A DNA stretch of 41,317 bases from Demequina maris (GCF_000971155.1 NZ_BBLX01000001.1:1-41317), one strand, 5' to 3'. Positions 1 to 7,897 are shown, counted from the first letter of the stretch. Numbers and translations: made by a program. The notes: generated from the letters alone by a model not told the origin.

Positions 1-312
1 GGCCTCCGCCGGGGCGGGGGCGGGCTGCTCGGGGGCGGCGGCCTCGGGCGCGGGGGCGGCGGCCGGAGCCTCGCCCGCCTCGCCGATGCGGGCCAGGACC
101 GCGCCGACCTCGGCCTCCTCGTCCTCCTGGATGAGGATCTCGAGGAGCGTGCCCGCGAAGGGCGACGGGATCTCGGTGTCGACCTTGTCGGTCGACACCT
201 CGAGCAGGGGCTCGTCGGCGGCGACGGTGTCGCCGACCTGCTTGAGCCAGCGGGTGACGGTGCCCTCGGTGACGGACTCGCCGAGGGCGGGAAGGGTGAC
301 GTCGTTGCTCAT
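1..312 (-). CDS. sucB: 2-oxoacid dehydrogenase E2 (dihydrolipoamide acyltransferase), N-terminal part, cut by window edge
   Basis: The reverse strand from the ATG at 312 stays open to the window edge. The first ~75 residues form a lipoyl domain ([19 protein letters not shown]...) with the swinging-arm lysine in [12 protein letters not shown], the signature of E2 acyltransferases. An Ala/Pro/Glu-rich flexible linker follows. The peripheral-subunit-binding and catalytic domains must lie beyond the edge, so whether the substrate is 2-oxoglutarate or pyruvate cannot be decided; in many actinobacteria the E2 encoded beside lpd serves both complexes. GAGGAAG lies about 7 bases before the ATG. The gene follows lpd by 27 bases in the same direction, consistent with an E3-E2 operon. 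Confidence 0.9.
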   Translation of the reverse strand, partial: MSNDVTLPALGESVTEGTVTRWLKQVGDTVAADEPLLEVSTDKVDTEIPSPFAGTLLEILIQEDEEAEVGAVLARIGEAGEAPAAAPAPEAAAPEQPAPAPAEA

Positions 313-339
313 GGGTGCTTCTTCCTCAGTCGTGTCGTA

Positions 340-1725
340 TCAGTCGTGTGCGTGCAGCGGCTTGCCGGCGAGCGCGAGGTGCGCCTCGCCGAGGGCCTCG
401 TTCTGCGTCGGGTGCGCGTGGATGAGGGGCGCGACGTCCTCCGGGTGGGCGTCCCAGCTCACGATGAGCTGCGCCTCGCCGATCTGCTCGCCGACGCGGG
501 CGCCGAGCATGTGCACGCCGACGACGGGGCCGTCGACCACGCGGACCAGCTTGATGAAGCCGGTGGTGCCGAGGATCTGGCTCTTGCCGTTGCCGCCCAG
601 GTTGTACTCGAGCGCCTTCACCTGGTCCGCGCCGTACTTCTCGACGGCCTGCTTCTCGGTGAGGCCCACCGAGCCGAGCTCGGGCTCGCAGTAGGTGACG
701 CGGGGGATGTTCGACTCGACGATCGCCTGCGGCGCGAGGCCCGCGATCTCCTCGGCGACGAAGATGCCCTGCTGGAAGCCGCGGTGCGCGAGCTGGAGGC
801 CGGGGACGATGTCGCCGACCGCGTAGATGTTCGCCACACCGGTGTGGAGGCGGTCGTCGGTGAGCACGAAGCCGCGGTCGACGCGGATGCCCTGCTCCTC
901 GTAGCCCAGGTCCGCCGTGCGGGGGCCGCGGCCCACGGCGACGAGCAGGACGTCGGCCTCGAGGACCGTGCCGTCCTCGAGCGTGACCTTGACGCCCGCG
1001 TCCGACTGCTCGACGCCCTGGAAGCGGACGCCGACCTTGAAGTTGATGCCGCGCTTGCGGAACGCGCGCTCGAGGCCCTTGGACAGCGCCTCGTCCTCGT
1101 TCGGGGCGAGGTGCGGGAGCGCCTCGACGATGGTGACGTCTGCGCCGAAGGACTTCCACACCGACGCGAACTCGACGCCGATGACGCCGCCACCGAGCAC
1201 GATCGCGCTCTGCGGGACCCACTCCATCTGGAGCGCCTGGTCCGAGGTGATGACGCGGCCGCCGATCTCGAGGCCGGGAAGCGACCGGGCGTACGAGCCC
1301 GTGCCGAGGATGATGTTCGTGCCGGTGTAGCGCTCGCCGTTCACCTCGATGGTGTCGGGGCCTACCAGGCGGCCGGTGCCCTCGATGACCGTCACCTTGC
1401 GGGACTTCACGAGGCCCTGGAGGCCGCGGTACAGGCGGTCGATGACGCCCTGCTTGTAGGAGTTCACCTTGAGCATGTCGATGCCGTGCAGCGAGCTGTT
1501 GACGCCGTACTTCTCACCCTCGCGGGCGTTGTCGGCGAGCTCCGCTGCGTGCAGCAGCGCCTTGGTCGGGATGCAGCCGTTATGGAGGCACGTACCGCCC
1601 ACCTTCGACTCCTCGACCAGGCCGACCGTGAGGCCGAGCTGGGAGGCGCGCAGGGCAGCGGCATAGCCGCCCGACCCGCCGCCGAGGATGAGGACATCAA
1701 ACGAGCGTGGGGTGGACTCGGACAC
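340..1725 (-). CDS. lpdA: Dihydrolipoyl dehydrogenase (E3)
   Basis: Flavoprotein of 461 residues that reoxidises the dihydrolipoyl arm of E2 and passes electrons to NAD+. In order: FAD-binding LGGGSGGYAAALRA near residue 15; redox disulfide GGTCLHNGCIPTK (Cys46, Cys51); NAD-binding LGGGVIGVEFAS near residue 180; second FAD motif YAVGDI; dimerisation domain with the active-site His-Glu pair in HAHPTQNEALGEA. Length is normal for the family. The start is a GTG at 1725 preceded by AAGGAG at ordinary spacing, giving MSESTPRSFDVLILGGG. It lies directly upstream of the E2 gene, fitting a 2-oxoacid dehydrogenase operon. The long open frame on the opposite strand is a high-GC shadow. Confidence 0.97.
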   Translation of the reverse strand: MSESTPRSFDVLILGGGSGGYAAALRASQLGLTVGLVEESKVGGTCLHNGCIPTKALLHAAELADNAREGEKYGVNSSLHGIDMLKVNSYKQGVIDRLYRGLQGLVKSRKVTVIEGTGRLVGPDTIEVNGERYTGTNIILGTGSYARSLPGLEIGGRVITSDQALQMEWVPQSAIVLGGGVIGVEFASVWKSFGADVTIVEALPHLAPNEDEALSKGLERAFRKRGINFKVGVRFQGVEQSDAGVKVTLEDGTVLEADVLLVAVGRGPRTADLGYEEQGIRVDRGFVLTDDRLHTGVANIYAVGDIVPGLQLAHRGFQQGIFVAEEIAGLAPQAIVESNIPRVTYCEPELGSVGLTEKQAVEKYGADQVKALEYNLGGNGKSQILGTTGFIKLVRVVDGPVVGVHMLGARVGEQIGEAQLIVSWDAHPEDVAPLIHAHPTQNEALGEAHLALAGKPLHAHD

Positions 1726-1838
1726 TATGGGATCTCCTTGTAAGGGATGTCTGTACGGCCCATCTTGCCACGCAGCGGGAGCCGCGCGAGCCGCGCGCGT
1801 CGCATGCTACGCCCGCACGCCGTGACTACGCTGGGACC

Positions 1839-2174
1839 ATGGGTCTGTTCTCCAGGAAGTCGCGGTCCGCGGGCGGATCGGCGCCGCAGGGCGCCGGCAA
1901 GGACGCCAAGGCCGAGACCATCGCGCACCTCCGGTCGTTCGTCAACGAGCACCAGGGCTGCGAGGCGTTCATCGAGCCGCCGACGCGCGTCACGCAGACC
2001 ACCATGGTGATCGTCGCGGACACGGGGGAGTGGACGCGACGCCGCATCCCGGACGAGGCCACCGCCCGTCGCCTCGCGCAGCAGTTCTCGATCCCGGCCT
2101 TCGACGTCAACCTCTCCGGCTACCCGTCGCGCATGCGCGAGTGGAACGAGAAGCAGCGCAAGAACCACGGCTGA
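1839..2174 (+). CDS. Conserved actinobacterial hypothetical protein, 111 aa
   Basis: Starts MGLFSRKSRSAGG and ends NEKQRKNHG. A basic, Gly/Ala-rich N-terminal ~25 residues is followed by a compact domain with the segments VTQTTMVIVADTGEWTRRRI and PAFDVNLSGYPSRMREWN; there is no signal peptide or membrane segment. I recognise the type as a small conserved actinobacterial protein of unknown function and assign no role. The ATG at 1839 is preferred because TACGCT (1827-1832) ends 6 bases before it, the leaderless arrangement used by many genes here. It is divergent from lpdA. Two hairpins and two copies of the GCATCGTCC repeat follow. Confidence 0.8.
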   Translation: MGLFSRKSRSAGGSAPQGAGKDAKAETIAHLRSFVNEHQGCEAFIEPPTRVTQTTMVIVADTGEWTRRRIPDEATARRLAQQFSIPAFDVNLSGYPSRMREWNEKQRKNHG

Positions 2175-2180
2175 CCCGCC

Positions 2181-2226
2181 GCATCGTCCCCCCGCGCTCG
2201 CGCCTCGCCGACTCCGCGCATCGTCC
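2181..2226. repeat. Two copies of the GCATCGTCC repeat, tandem orientation
   Basis: Exact copies of the window-wide 9-mer sit at 2181-2189 and 2218-2226, just after the stop of the 111-aa gene. Both are preceded by C, so both match the extended 10-mer CGCATCGTCC. See the finding on this repeat. Confidence 0.85.
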
Positions 2227-2243
2227 GCGCCCCAGCGCCTGGG

Positions 2244-2290
2244 GAGGTGCTGAGTGCTCAAGATCGGCCCGTTCGGGCACTGAGCACCTC
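2244..2290. repeat. Inverted repeat between convergent genes
   Basis: GAGGTGCTGAGTGC at 2244-2257 is the reverse complement, with one mismatch, of 2277-2290 (GCACTGAGCACCTC); the spacer is 19 bases. It lies between the convergent 111-aa gene and pepA and just before a second hairpin. It could be a further terminator or a protein site; no U-run follows on either strand. Confidence 0.6.
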
Positions 2291-2323
2291 GGGGCGCGAG
2301 CGCGCCGTCCATGAGCATGAGGA

Positions 2324-2353
2324 AGGCCCGGCCCCCTCGCGGGGACCGGGCCT
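2324..2353. terminator. Bidirectional terminator between the 111-aa gene and pepA
   Basis: AGGCCCGG (2324-2331) pairs with CCGGGCCT (2346-2353) around a C/G-rich loop. The hairpin lies between the stop of the upstream plus-strand gene and the pepA stop at 2374, so it can serve both convergent transcripts. It lacks a long T tail, as is common in high-GC actinobacteria. Confidence 0.7.
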
Positions 2354-2373
2354 CCTGACCGTTCAGCGACGGA

Positions 2374-3813
2374 TCACGCCTGGGCGCGCGCCTCGAGGAA
2401 GCGGAACAGCGTGCGCAGCGAGTGGCCGGTGGAGCCGGCGACGTTCTCGGCCCACGGCTTGCCCTCGTTGTACGACGGGCGCGCGATGTCGAGGTGCGCC
2501 CACGGGGTCTCGCCCACGAACTCGCGCAGGAAGATGCCGGCCGACAGCATGCCGCCGCCCTGCGGGTCGCCGATGTTCTGCAGGTCGGCGATCTTCGAGT
2601 CGATCGACTCGCGCAGGTGCTCGGGCAGGGGCATCGCCCACATCGCCTCGTCGACCTCGTTCGCGCGGGCCACGACCTCGTCGCGGATCTCCGGGGTGCC
2701 CATGACGCCCGAGGTGCGGGTGCCGAGCGCGACGCCCTGCGCGCCGGTGAGGGTCGCGACGTCGAGCAGCACGTCGGGGTCCTCCTCGCGCGCCTTGACG
2801 AGGCCGTCGGCCATGACGAGGCGGCCCTCGGCGTCGGTGTTGAGGACCTCGACGGTCTGGCCGCCGTAGATGCGGATGACGTCCGACGGGCGCTGCGCGG
2901 TGCCCGAGGGCATGTTCTCCGCGATGCAGAGCCAGCCGGTGACGGCGATGGGGAGCTCGGCGCGGGCCGCGGCCACGACCGCGTGCAGCACGGTGGCGGC
3001 GCCGGTCATGTCGGACTTCATGGTCTCCATCGACTTCGACGGCTTGAGCGAGATGCCGCCGGTGTCGAACGTGATGCCCTTGCCGACGAGCGCGACCTTC
3101 TGCGTGGCGCCCTCGGGCGCGTAGGCGACGCGGACCAGGCGGGGCAGGCGGGCCGAGCCCATGCCGACCGCGAGGATGCCGCCGAAGCCCTCGTTCGCGA
3201 GGCGCTGCGCGTCCCACACGTCGACGTCGACGCCGGCCTGGGCGCCGAGCTGCTCCGCGATCTCCGCGAACGAGCCGGGGTAGAGGTCGAGCGGCGGGGT
3301 GTTGACGAGGTCGCGGATGCCCGCGGCCGCGGCGATGAGGATGTTCGCGCGCGCGATCGCCTCGTCGGACGCGCCGGCGATCACCCACTCGGTGTCGGTG
3401 ACGGCGTTCTCGTCGGACTTGTAGTCGGTGAAGGCGTAGGAGCCGAGCACGGCGCCCTGCGCGGCGGCGATCACGGCGTCGCCCTCGGCGGGCAGTGCCA
3501 CGACGACCTTCGACGGCTTCTTGCCGACCTGGCGCGAGGCCTCGCCGGCGGCGATGCGGAGGTCGCCCTCGGAGCCCGAGCCGATGCCGACGACGACGAC
3601 GCGGCGGGCCTCGGTGCCGGCGCCCGGCACGACGGTGACCTTGCCGGCCTTCGACGAGGCGTCGAGGAGCGAGGCGCCCGCGGCGATGGTCTCGCGGGCC
3701 TCGTCGGAGAGCAGGGGGTGGGCTGCGACGGTGTCGTCCGCGGTCCAGCCGACGATGATGGCGTCGGCCTCGACGGACGCGACCTGGTCCTGGGTGGTGG
3801 TGAGTGAGGTCAT
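2374..3813 (-). CDS. pepA: Leucyl aminopeptidase (M17 family)
   Basis: Cytosolic metallo-aminopeptidase of 479 residues that removes N-terminal residues in peptide turnover. The C-terminal catalytic domain holds the M17 motifs: KGITFDTGGISLKP (Lys245, Asp250), the metal aspartate in KSDMTGA (Asp268) and the signature NTDAEGRL (325-332), which supplies the Asp and Glu metal ligands and the catalytic Arg. The N-terminal ~150 residues are the variable domain. The start at 3813 (MTSLTTTQDQ) follows a reverse-strand TAGGCT (3826-3821) by 7 bases, so the mRNA is probably leaderless; the frame stays open upstream but then runs antisense to pyrD. It is divergent from pyrD with 33 bp between start codons. 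Confidence 0.96.
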   Translation of the reverse strand: MTSLTTTQDQVASVEADAIIVGWTADDTVAAHPLLSDEARETIAAGASLLDASSKAGKVTVVPGAGTEARRVVVVGIGSGSEGDLRIAAGEASRQVGKKPSKVVVALPAEGDAVIAAAQGAVLGSYAFTDYKSDENAVTDTEWVIAGASDEAIARANILIAAAAGIRDLVNTPPLDLYPGSFAEIAEQLGAQAGVDVDVWDAQRLANEGFGGILAVGMGSARLPRLVRVAYAPEGATQKVALVGKGITFDTGGISLKPSKSMETMKSDMTGAATVLHAVVAAARAELPIAVTGWLCIAENMPSGTAQRPSDVIRIYGGQTVEVLNTDAEGRLVMADGLVKAREEDPDVLLDVATLTGAQGVALGTRTSGVMGTPEIRDEVVARANEVDEAMWAMPLPEHLRESIDSKIADLQNIGDPQGGGMLSAGIFLREFVGETPWAHLDIARPSYNEGKPWAENVAGSTGHSLRTLFRFLEARAQA

Positions 3814-3820
3814 GGCCACG

Positions 3821-3839
3821 AGCCTAGCCCCGGTAGTTT
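3821..3839. promoter_or_regulatory. Back-to-back -10 elements of pepA and pyrD
   Basis: Reverse-strand TAGGCT (3826-3821) lies 7 bases before the pepA ATG. Forward TAGTTT (3834-3839) lies 7 bases before the pyrD GTG at 3847. Only 7 bp separate the two boxes, so each promoter's -35 region overlaps the other gene's start and the two promoters are probably mutually exclusive. Confidence 0.65.
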
Positions 3840-3846
3840 GGGACCC

Positions 3847-4863
3847 GTGTACGCCGCCTTCTACCGCCACGTCCTCTCCCGTACCGACGCGGAGTGGGCC
3901 CACCGCTTCGGCGTGACGTCGATCGGGCGCGGCGCCTGGGCGTCCCGCACGATGCGTGCGCTCGGCCTCGTGGCGCGGCCCGATCCCGCCGGCGCGGTCG
4001 AGGCGCTCGGGCTGACCTTCCCGGCCCCGGTGGGGCTCGCGGCGGGCATGGACAAGGACGCCGAGGCGGTCTCCGGCCTGGCCGCGGCGGGCTTCGGCTT
4101 CGTCGAGGTCGGTACGGTCACGCCGAAGGGACAGCCCGGCAACGAGAAGCCGCGCTCGTGGCGCGAGAAGGACGTCCAGGGCCTGCGCAACCGCATGGGC
4201 TTCAACAACGGCGGCGCCGACGCGATGGCGGAACGCCTCGCGGCGCTGCGCGCGACCGCGGCCGGCCGCCGCATCGTCCTGGGCGTCAACGTCGGCAAGA
4301 ACAAGGCGACCCCCGCCGAGGGCGCGCCCGACGACTACGCGTACTCGGCCCGGCGACTCGCGCCGTACGCGGACTACCTCGTCGTCAACGTGTCCTCGCC
4401 CAACACCCCGGGACTGCGCGACCTGCAGTCGGTCGACACGCTGCGGCCGATCCTGGCCGCGACGCGCGCCGCCGCCGACGAGGCCGTCGCCGACCGCCGC
4501 GTCCCGCTGCTCGTGAAGATCGCGCCCGACCTCGCGGACGACGATGTCGACGCCGTCGCCGACCTCGCGCTCGAGCTCGGCCTCGACGGCATCGTCGCGT
4601 CCAACACGACCATCGCGCACGACCGCGGACCCGGCGGGCTCTCGGGCCCCGTGCTGCTGCCGCGCCTGCGCGAGGTGATCGCCCGCCTGCGCGGCCGTGT
4701 GGGCCCCGACATGTGCCTCATCGGGGTGGGTGGCATCTCCTCCGAGGAGGACGCGCGCGCGGTGCTCGACGCCGGCGCGACGCTGCTGCAGGTGTACACG
4801 GCGTTCGTGTATCAGGGCCCGTGGTGGGTCGCGCGCCTCAACCGCGCCCTCACCACCCCCTGA
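3847..4863 (+). CDS. pyrD: Dihydroorotate dehydrogenase (quinone), class 2
   Basis: Oxidises dihydroorotate to orotate in pyrimidine synthesis, with FMN and the membrane quinone pool. The class 2 pattern is clear: a short N-terminal segment ([18 protein letters not shown]) for membrane/quinone contact, [33 protein letters not shown], the [14 protein letters not shown] loop with the catalytic Ser, the FMN lysine in LLVKIAPDL, and C-terminal [15 protein letters not shown]. The GTG at 3847 is preferred (338 residues): the family begins this way and TAGTTT (3834-3839) ends 7 bases upstream. An in-frame TTG at 3838 overlaps that -10 box. Confidence 0.95.
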   Translation: MYAAFYRHVLSRTDAEWAHRFGVTSIGRGAWASRTMRALGLVARPDPAGAVEALGLTFPAPVGLAAGMDKDAEAVSGLAAAGFGFVEVGTVTPKGQPGNEKPRSWREKDVQGLRNRMGFNNGGADAMAERLAALRATAAGRRIVLGVNVGKNKATPAEGAPDDYAYSARRLAPYADYLVVNVSSPNTPGLRDLQSVDTLRPILAATRAAADEAVADRRVPLLVKIAPDLADDDVDAVADLALELGLDGIVASNTTIAHDRGPGGLSGPVLLPRLREVIARLRGRVGPDMCLIGVGGISSEEDARAVLDAGATLLQVYTAFVYQGPWWVARLNRALTTP

Positions 4864-4929
4864 GCTCCGCCGGGACGCTGAGCACTCCTCTCAGGCGTTC
4901 GCCGGCTCCTGCGGGACGCTGAGGACTCC
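4864..4929. repeat. Short direct repeat at the 3' end of the TDT transporter gene
   Basis: GGGACGCTGAGCACTCC at 4872-4888 recurs at 4913-4929 with one mismatch; similarity extends a few bases to the left. The second copy encodes the transporter's C-terminal GVLSVPQEP on the reverse strand; the first lies just past the stop, between the convergent pyrD and transporter genes. It looks like a small local duplication. Confidence 0.6.
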
Positions 4930-5973
4930 GATCCGCCGGGCACGCAGGTCGCGCACGGTGCCGGTGGCCGCCACACCCCACCCGGCGAGCAGCAGCGCGA
5001 AGAGCGCGACCGCCGAACCGTCGAGCGCCACCGCGCCGGTGTGCGCCGCGAGGGACGATGCGCCGGTCACCATCGTGCCGACCGGGAACGTGAACGCCCA
5101 GAAGGCGAGCGAGAACGGCAGCCCCTCGCGCGCGGTCATCGCCGTGATGGCGCCCGCGATCGCGAGCCACAGCAGGGCGAAGCCCATGACCGGCATGCCG
5201 TAGAGCAGCGCGAACATGCGCAGCGTCTGGTCGGGCACCCCGAGCGCGGGGCCCGCATGGTCCGCGAGCAGCCCGACCGCGGTGACCGACTGGCCCAGCG
5301 GCCCGAGCACGATCCACAGCGTGGGCACCGCGGCGGCCGCGCCGCGCTGGTGGTGGGCGAGGCGCGACCAGATCTGCGTGATGAGCACGATCGCCGCGAG
5401 CGCGGACGCGCCGAACATCGCGTAGCACGCCAGCGCCATCGTCTGGGCGGCGGCGCCGTCGAGGTAGGGGAGAAGCAGGGCGCCCGTCGCGGCGGAGACC
5501 ATGGGCGGGACCACGGGCATCAGCCACGCGCCCGAGGCGGCGTCGACGCCCACGCGGTGGCGGGTGAAGGCGAGCACCGGCACGCCGATCGCCGTCGCGA
5601 GCCCCAGCGCCGTGCCGGCCAGCCACAGGACCGCGTCGACGGCGACCGCCGCGTGGCCGAGCAGCGGTCGTGCGACCAGCAGCGTGGCCGCGCCGTACGC
5701 CAGCAGGCCCATCGCGGGGGCGCCGTAGAACGGGGCGACGGCCGGGTCGTCGAGGTACGACCGCAGCGCGCCGCGGTCCGCGCGCAGGTGCGCCGCCGTG
5801 GCGAGGACGGCGACGACGAGCGCGAGCCCGGCGAGCGCCCAGAACGCCCACGCGACCGCGTCCAGGCCGGGCAGGCGCACGGGGAGCGCATGCGCGCCGG
5901 TCGCGACGATCGACGTGCCCATGACGACGGCGAACCAGTTCGGCGGGACGGGGACGATGCGGGAGCGGGCCAT
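4891..5973 (-). CDS. TDT/SLAC1-family (TehA-like) membrane transporter
   Basis: Integral membrane protein of about 360 residues with some ten hydrophobic segments. The N-terminal VPPNWFAVVMGTSIVATG matches the tellurite-resistance/dicarboxylate transporter (TDT, C4-dicarboxylate/sulfite/SLAC1 anion channel) family, as do later PVVPPMVSAATGALLLPYL and LGPLGQSVTAVGLLAD. The substrate cannot be read from sequence; family members move malate, sulfite or other small anions. The ATG at 5973 (MARSRIVPVPPNW) is chosen because the conserved region begins directly after it; in-frame upstream codons would run into the intergenic region. It is divergent from a LysR regulator that probably controls it, and convergent with pyrD (27 bp gap). 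Two copies of GGACGATGC lie inside this gene (5053-5061 and 5952-5960). Confidence 0.85.
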   Translation of the reverse strand: MARSRIVPVPPNWFAVVMGTSIVATGAHALPVRLPGLDAVAWAFWALAGLALVVAVLATAAHLRADRGALRSYLDDPAVAPFYGAPAMGLLAYGAATLLVARPLLGHAAVAVDAVLWLAGTALGLATAIGVPVLAFTRHRVGVDAASGAWLMPVVPPMVSAATGALLLPYLDGAAAQTMALACYAMFGASALAAIVLITQIWSRLAHHQRGAAAAVPTLWIVLGPLGQSVTAVGLLADHAGPALGVPDQTLRMFALLYGMPVMGFALLWLAIAGAITAMTAREGLPFSLAFWAFTFPVGTMVTGASSLAAHTGAVALDGSAVALFALLLAGWGVAATGTVRDLRARRIGVLSVPQEPANA

Positions 5974-6011
5974 GCCTTCATGCTTCCAAGCGGCGATGGG
6001 GGCCGGTAGTG

Positions 6012-6045
6012 CGAGAATGTGCCCTATCCACAAGCAGAGATTGTG
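6012..6045. promoter_or_regulatory. Putative LysR-type operator between transporter and regulator
   Basis: The intergenic region contains CACAA (6029-6033) and TTGTG (6041-6045) separated by 7 bases. It is an interrupted palindrome of the size bound by LysR regulators and is one of the few AT-richer stretches here. A possible -10 (GAGAAT, about 6012-6017) for the regulator lies just upstream. Placement between a divergent LysR gene and its likely target is the classic autoregulatory layout. Confidence 0.45.
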
Positions 6046-6056
6046 ACGGAGGGCGC

Positions 6057-6959
6057 ATGGCGGGCACGTCGGTCGAGGAGCTCAGGATGCTCGTCGCGGT
6101 GGAGGAGCACGGCAGCCTCACGGGGGCGGCGCAGGCGCTGGGCGTGACGCAGCAGGCGGTGTCCCAGCGGATGCGCGCGCTCGAGCGGCGCTGGGCGCTT
6201 TCCCTGTTCTCCCGGAGCGCGCGCGGCACGAGCCTCACGGACCAAGGCGTGATGGTGGCCGGCTGGGCCGCGGCCGTGCTCGGGCAGGTCGACGGCTTCG
6301 AGCGTGCGGTCGCGGCCCTGCGCACCGACAGCGCCGCGCATGTGCGCGTCGGCGCGAGCCTCACGGTCGCCGAGCACCTGCTGCCCGGCTGGCTGGTCGC
6401 CTACGCGGCGGAGGCCGACGCCGCCCAGGTGGAGCTCACGGCCGTCAACAGCGCGACCGTCGTGGAGCGCGTGCGCGCGGGCGTCGACGACCTGGGCTTC
6501 GTCGAGACGCCGGACCCGCCCGCGCGGCTCGCGACGCTCGTCGTCGCGCACGACGAGGTCGTCATCGTCGTCGCGCCGGGTCACCCCTGGTCGCGCCGGA
6601 CCACGCTGTCGCCCGCGGAGGTGGCGCGCACGCCGCTGCTGAGCCGCGAGCCGGGATCCGGCACGCGCCTCACGCTCGAGCGCGCGCTCGAGTCCGCGCT
6701 CGGCCCGGGCAGCGTGGTCGCGCCCGCCGCCGAGCTCTCGACCACCGCCGCGATCCGGGCGACCGTGCTGGCCGGCGGGGGAGTCGCGGCGCTCAGCGAG
6801 CGGGCGGTGCGCGACGACGTCGCCGCCGGCCGCCTCGTCCGCGTGCCCGTGGAGGGGCCCTCGCTCTCGCGTCCCCTCGCGGCGGTGTGGGATCCGCGCC
6901 GCCGGCTGTCGCCCGCGGCCGCGCGCATCCTCGACATCGCCGCCGGTCCCGCCCGCTGA
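6057..6959 (+). CDS. LysR-family transcriptional regulator
   Basis: Protein of 300 residues. Residues ~5-65 form the winged helix-turn-helix (VEELRMLVAVEEHGSLTGAA, then QALGVTQQAVSQRMRALERR); the rest is a periplasmic-binding-protein-like effector domain (VRVGASLTVAEHLLPGWL, VIVVAPGHPWSRR, EPGSGTRLTLERALE). The ATG at 6057 is chosen because the HTH starts right after it; GGAGGG lies 4 bases upstream. It diverges from the TDT-family transporter, so an anion-responsive regulator of that gene is the natural inference. LysR proteins beside TDT transporters are common in actinobacteria; the ligand is unknown. The stop is 17 bp from that of the convergent phosphoribosyltransferase gene. Confidence 0.9.
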   Translation: MAGTSVEELRMLVAVEEHGSLTGAAQALGVTQQAVSQRMRALERRWALSLFSRSARGTSLTDQGVMVAGWAAAVLGQVDGFERAVAALRTDSAAHVRVGASLTVAEHLLPGWLVAYAAEADAAQVELTAVNSATVVERVRAGVDDLGFVETPDPPARLATLVVAHDEVVIVVAPGHPWSRRTTLSPAEVARTPLLSREPGSGTRLTLERALESALGPGSVVAPAAELSTTAAIRATVLAGGGVAALSERAVRDDVAAGRLVRVPVEGPSLSRPLAAVWDPRRRLSPAAARILDIAAGPAR

Positions 6960-6976
6960 CCCGGGGCCCCGCGCGC

Positions 6977-7636
6977 CTACGCCCGGGCCGCCTCCGTGAG
7001 GAGGCGCAGCACCTCGCGCTCGGGCGTCTGCGAGAAGTTCATGTAGAACTGGCCGACCGCGAGCAGCCGGTTCGGGATGAGGGCCGCGAGGGCCAGGTCC
7101 GCCGAGCCGTCGTCCATCAGCGCGTGCAGCGACTCCGGGGCCGCGACGCCCGCCGCGACGATGACGCGCGCCGCCCCGCCCGCACGCGCGACGCGGGCCG
7201 CGGCCCGCGCGGTGCCGCCGGTGGCGATGCCGTCGTCGACGACGATCGCGGTGCGTCCCGCCACGGGCACCCGCGGGCGCACCTCGCGGTACGCCGCGAC
7301 CCGGCGCTCGAGCTCGTCCCGCTCGCGCGCCTCGATGCCGGCGACCACCTCGTCCGTGATGCCGAGGATGCGCATCGCCTGCTCGTCGAGCACGCGGATC
7401 CCGCCCTCGCCGATCGCGCCGAAGCCGTACTCCGGGTTGGCCGGCGCCCCGAGCTTGCGGACCACGACCACGTCCAGCGGCAGCCCGAGCCCTCGGGCGA
7501 TCGCCGCGCCGATCGGCACCCCGCCGCGCGGCAGCCCCAGCACGACCGCGCTGGTCGCGTCGCCCTGCACCACGAGCGGCGACAGCAGCCACGTGAGCCG
7601 CGCCCCCGCATCGTCGCGGTCCCGGAGGAGCTCCAT
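6977..7636 (-). CDS. Phosphoribosyltransferase-domain protein
   Basis: Protein of 219 residues with a type I phosphoribosyltransferase fold. It shows LGLPRGGVPIGAAIARGLGL near the N-terminus and the PRPP-binding motif AIVVDDGIATGGTARAA in the middle (acidic pair followed by the T/G-rich loop). It resembles the stand-alone 'predicted phosphoribosyltransferase' group often linked to stress genes; no purine or pyrimidine substrate can be assigned. The ATG at 7636 (MELLRDRDDAG) is preferred over upstream codons because reverse-strand CACACT (7648-7643) ends 6 bases before it and the region further upstream is non-coding in character. Confidence 0.8.
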   Translation of the reverse strand: MELLRDRDDAGARLTWLLSPLVVQGDATSAVVLGLPRGGVPIGAAIARGLGLPLDVVVVRKLGAPANPEYGFGAIGEGGIRVLDEQAMRILGITDEVVAGIEARERDELERRVAAYREVRPRVPVAGRTAIVVDDGIATGGTARAAARVARAGGAARVIVAAGVAAPESLHALMDDGSADLALAALIPNRLLAVGQFYMNFSQTPEREVLRLLTEAARA

Positions 7637-7811
7637 GCCTCCAGTGTGCTCCCGCCCTCCCCGACACTCCGAACGGATCTCGGCGCGACACCCCGGCGCG
7701 ACCCGCGCATCGTGCCGCGACACGCCGGTGAACCGGGACCAGGTCCGTTCCCGCTGTCGGGAGGGGAGCGGGCGGGGAGGGGGCCGGGAACATGTGCGCG
7801 GGGACGCGCGT

Positions 7812-7847
7812 TCACCCCATGTACGCACCTGCCAGGCGTACGAGCAT
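7812..7847 (-). CDS. Possible 11-codon small ORF with a strong ribosome-binding site
   Basis: On the reverse strand, AAAGGAG (7860-7854) stands 6 bases before an ATG at 7847 that opens MLVRLAGAYMG and stops at TGA. This is the best Shine-Dalgarno match in a window where many genes have none. An inverted repeat, GTACGC (7821-7826)/GCGTAC (7836-7841), lies inside the ORF. It sits downstream of the aldo/keto reductase gene and its 13-bp hairpin. It may be a small protein, a leader peptide or chance. Read on the plus strand, the same bases give a CTCCTTT anti-SD segment before a terminator, which would suit a small RNA. Confidence 0.3.
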   Translation of the reverse strand: MLVRLAGAYMG

Positions 7848-7867
7848 TGTTTTCTCCTTTGATGCAG

Positions 7868-7897
7868 CGAAGGCCCCGGGTCTCCCCGGGGCCTTCG
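7868..7897. terminator. Strong hairpin downstream of the aldo/keto reductase
   Basis: A perfect 13-bp stem, CGAAGGCCCCGGG (7868-7880) with CCCGGGGCCTTCG (7885-7897), around a TCTC loop. It lies 19 bases past the aldo/keto reductase stop on the reverse strand. Read on the plus strand it ends TGTGTCT. Confidence 0.8.

Noticed and set aside
346..1743. Long open frame antisense to lpdA
   Set aside because: High-GC DNA keeps the antisense frame open. The product is low-complexity Arg/Ala/Asp-rich, has no recognisable domain and lies wholly under a clear lpdA.
3814..4620. Upstream extension of pepA by about 270 codons
   Set aside because: The extension is antisense to pyrD. M17 homology starts at the ATG at 3813, which has a -10 box 7 bases upstream.
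6960..6976. Terminator between the LysR gene and the phosphoribosyltransferase gene
   Set aside because: The 17-bp gap is GC-rich but forms no convincing stem with a loop, so none is annotated.
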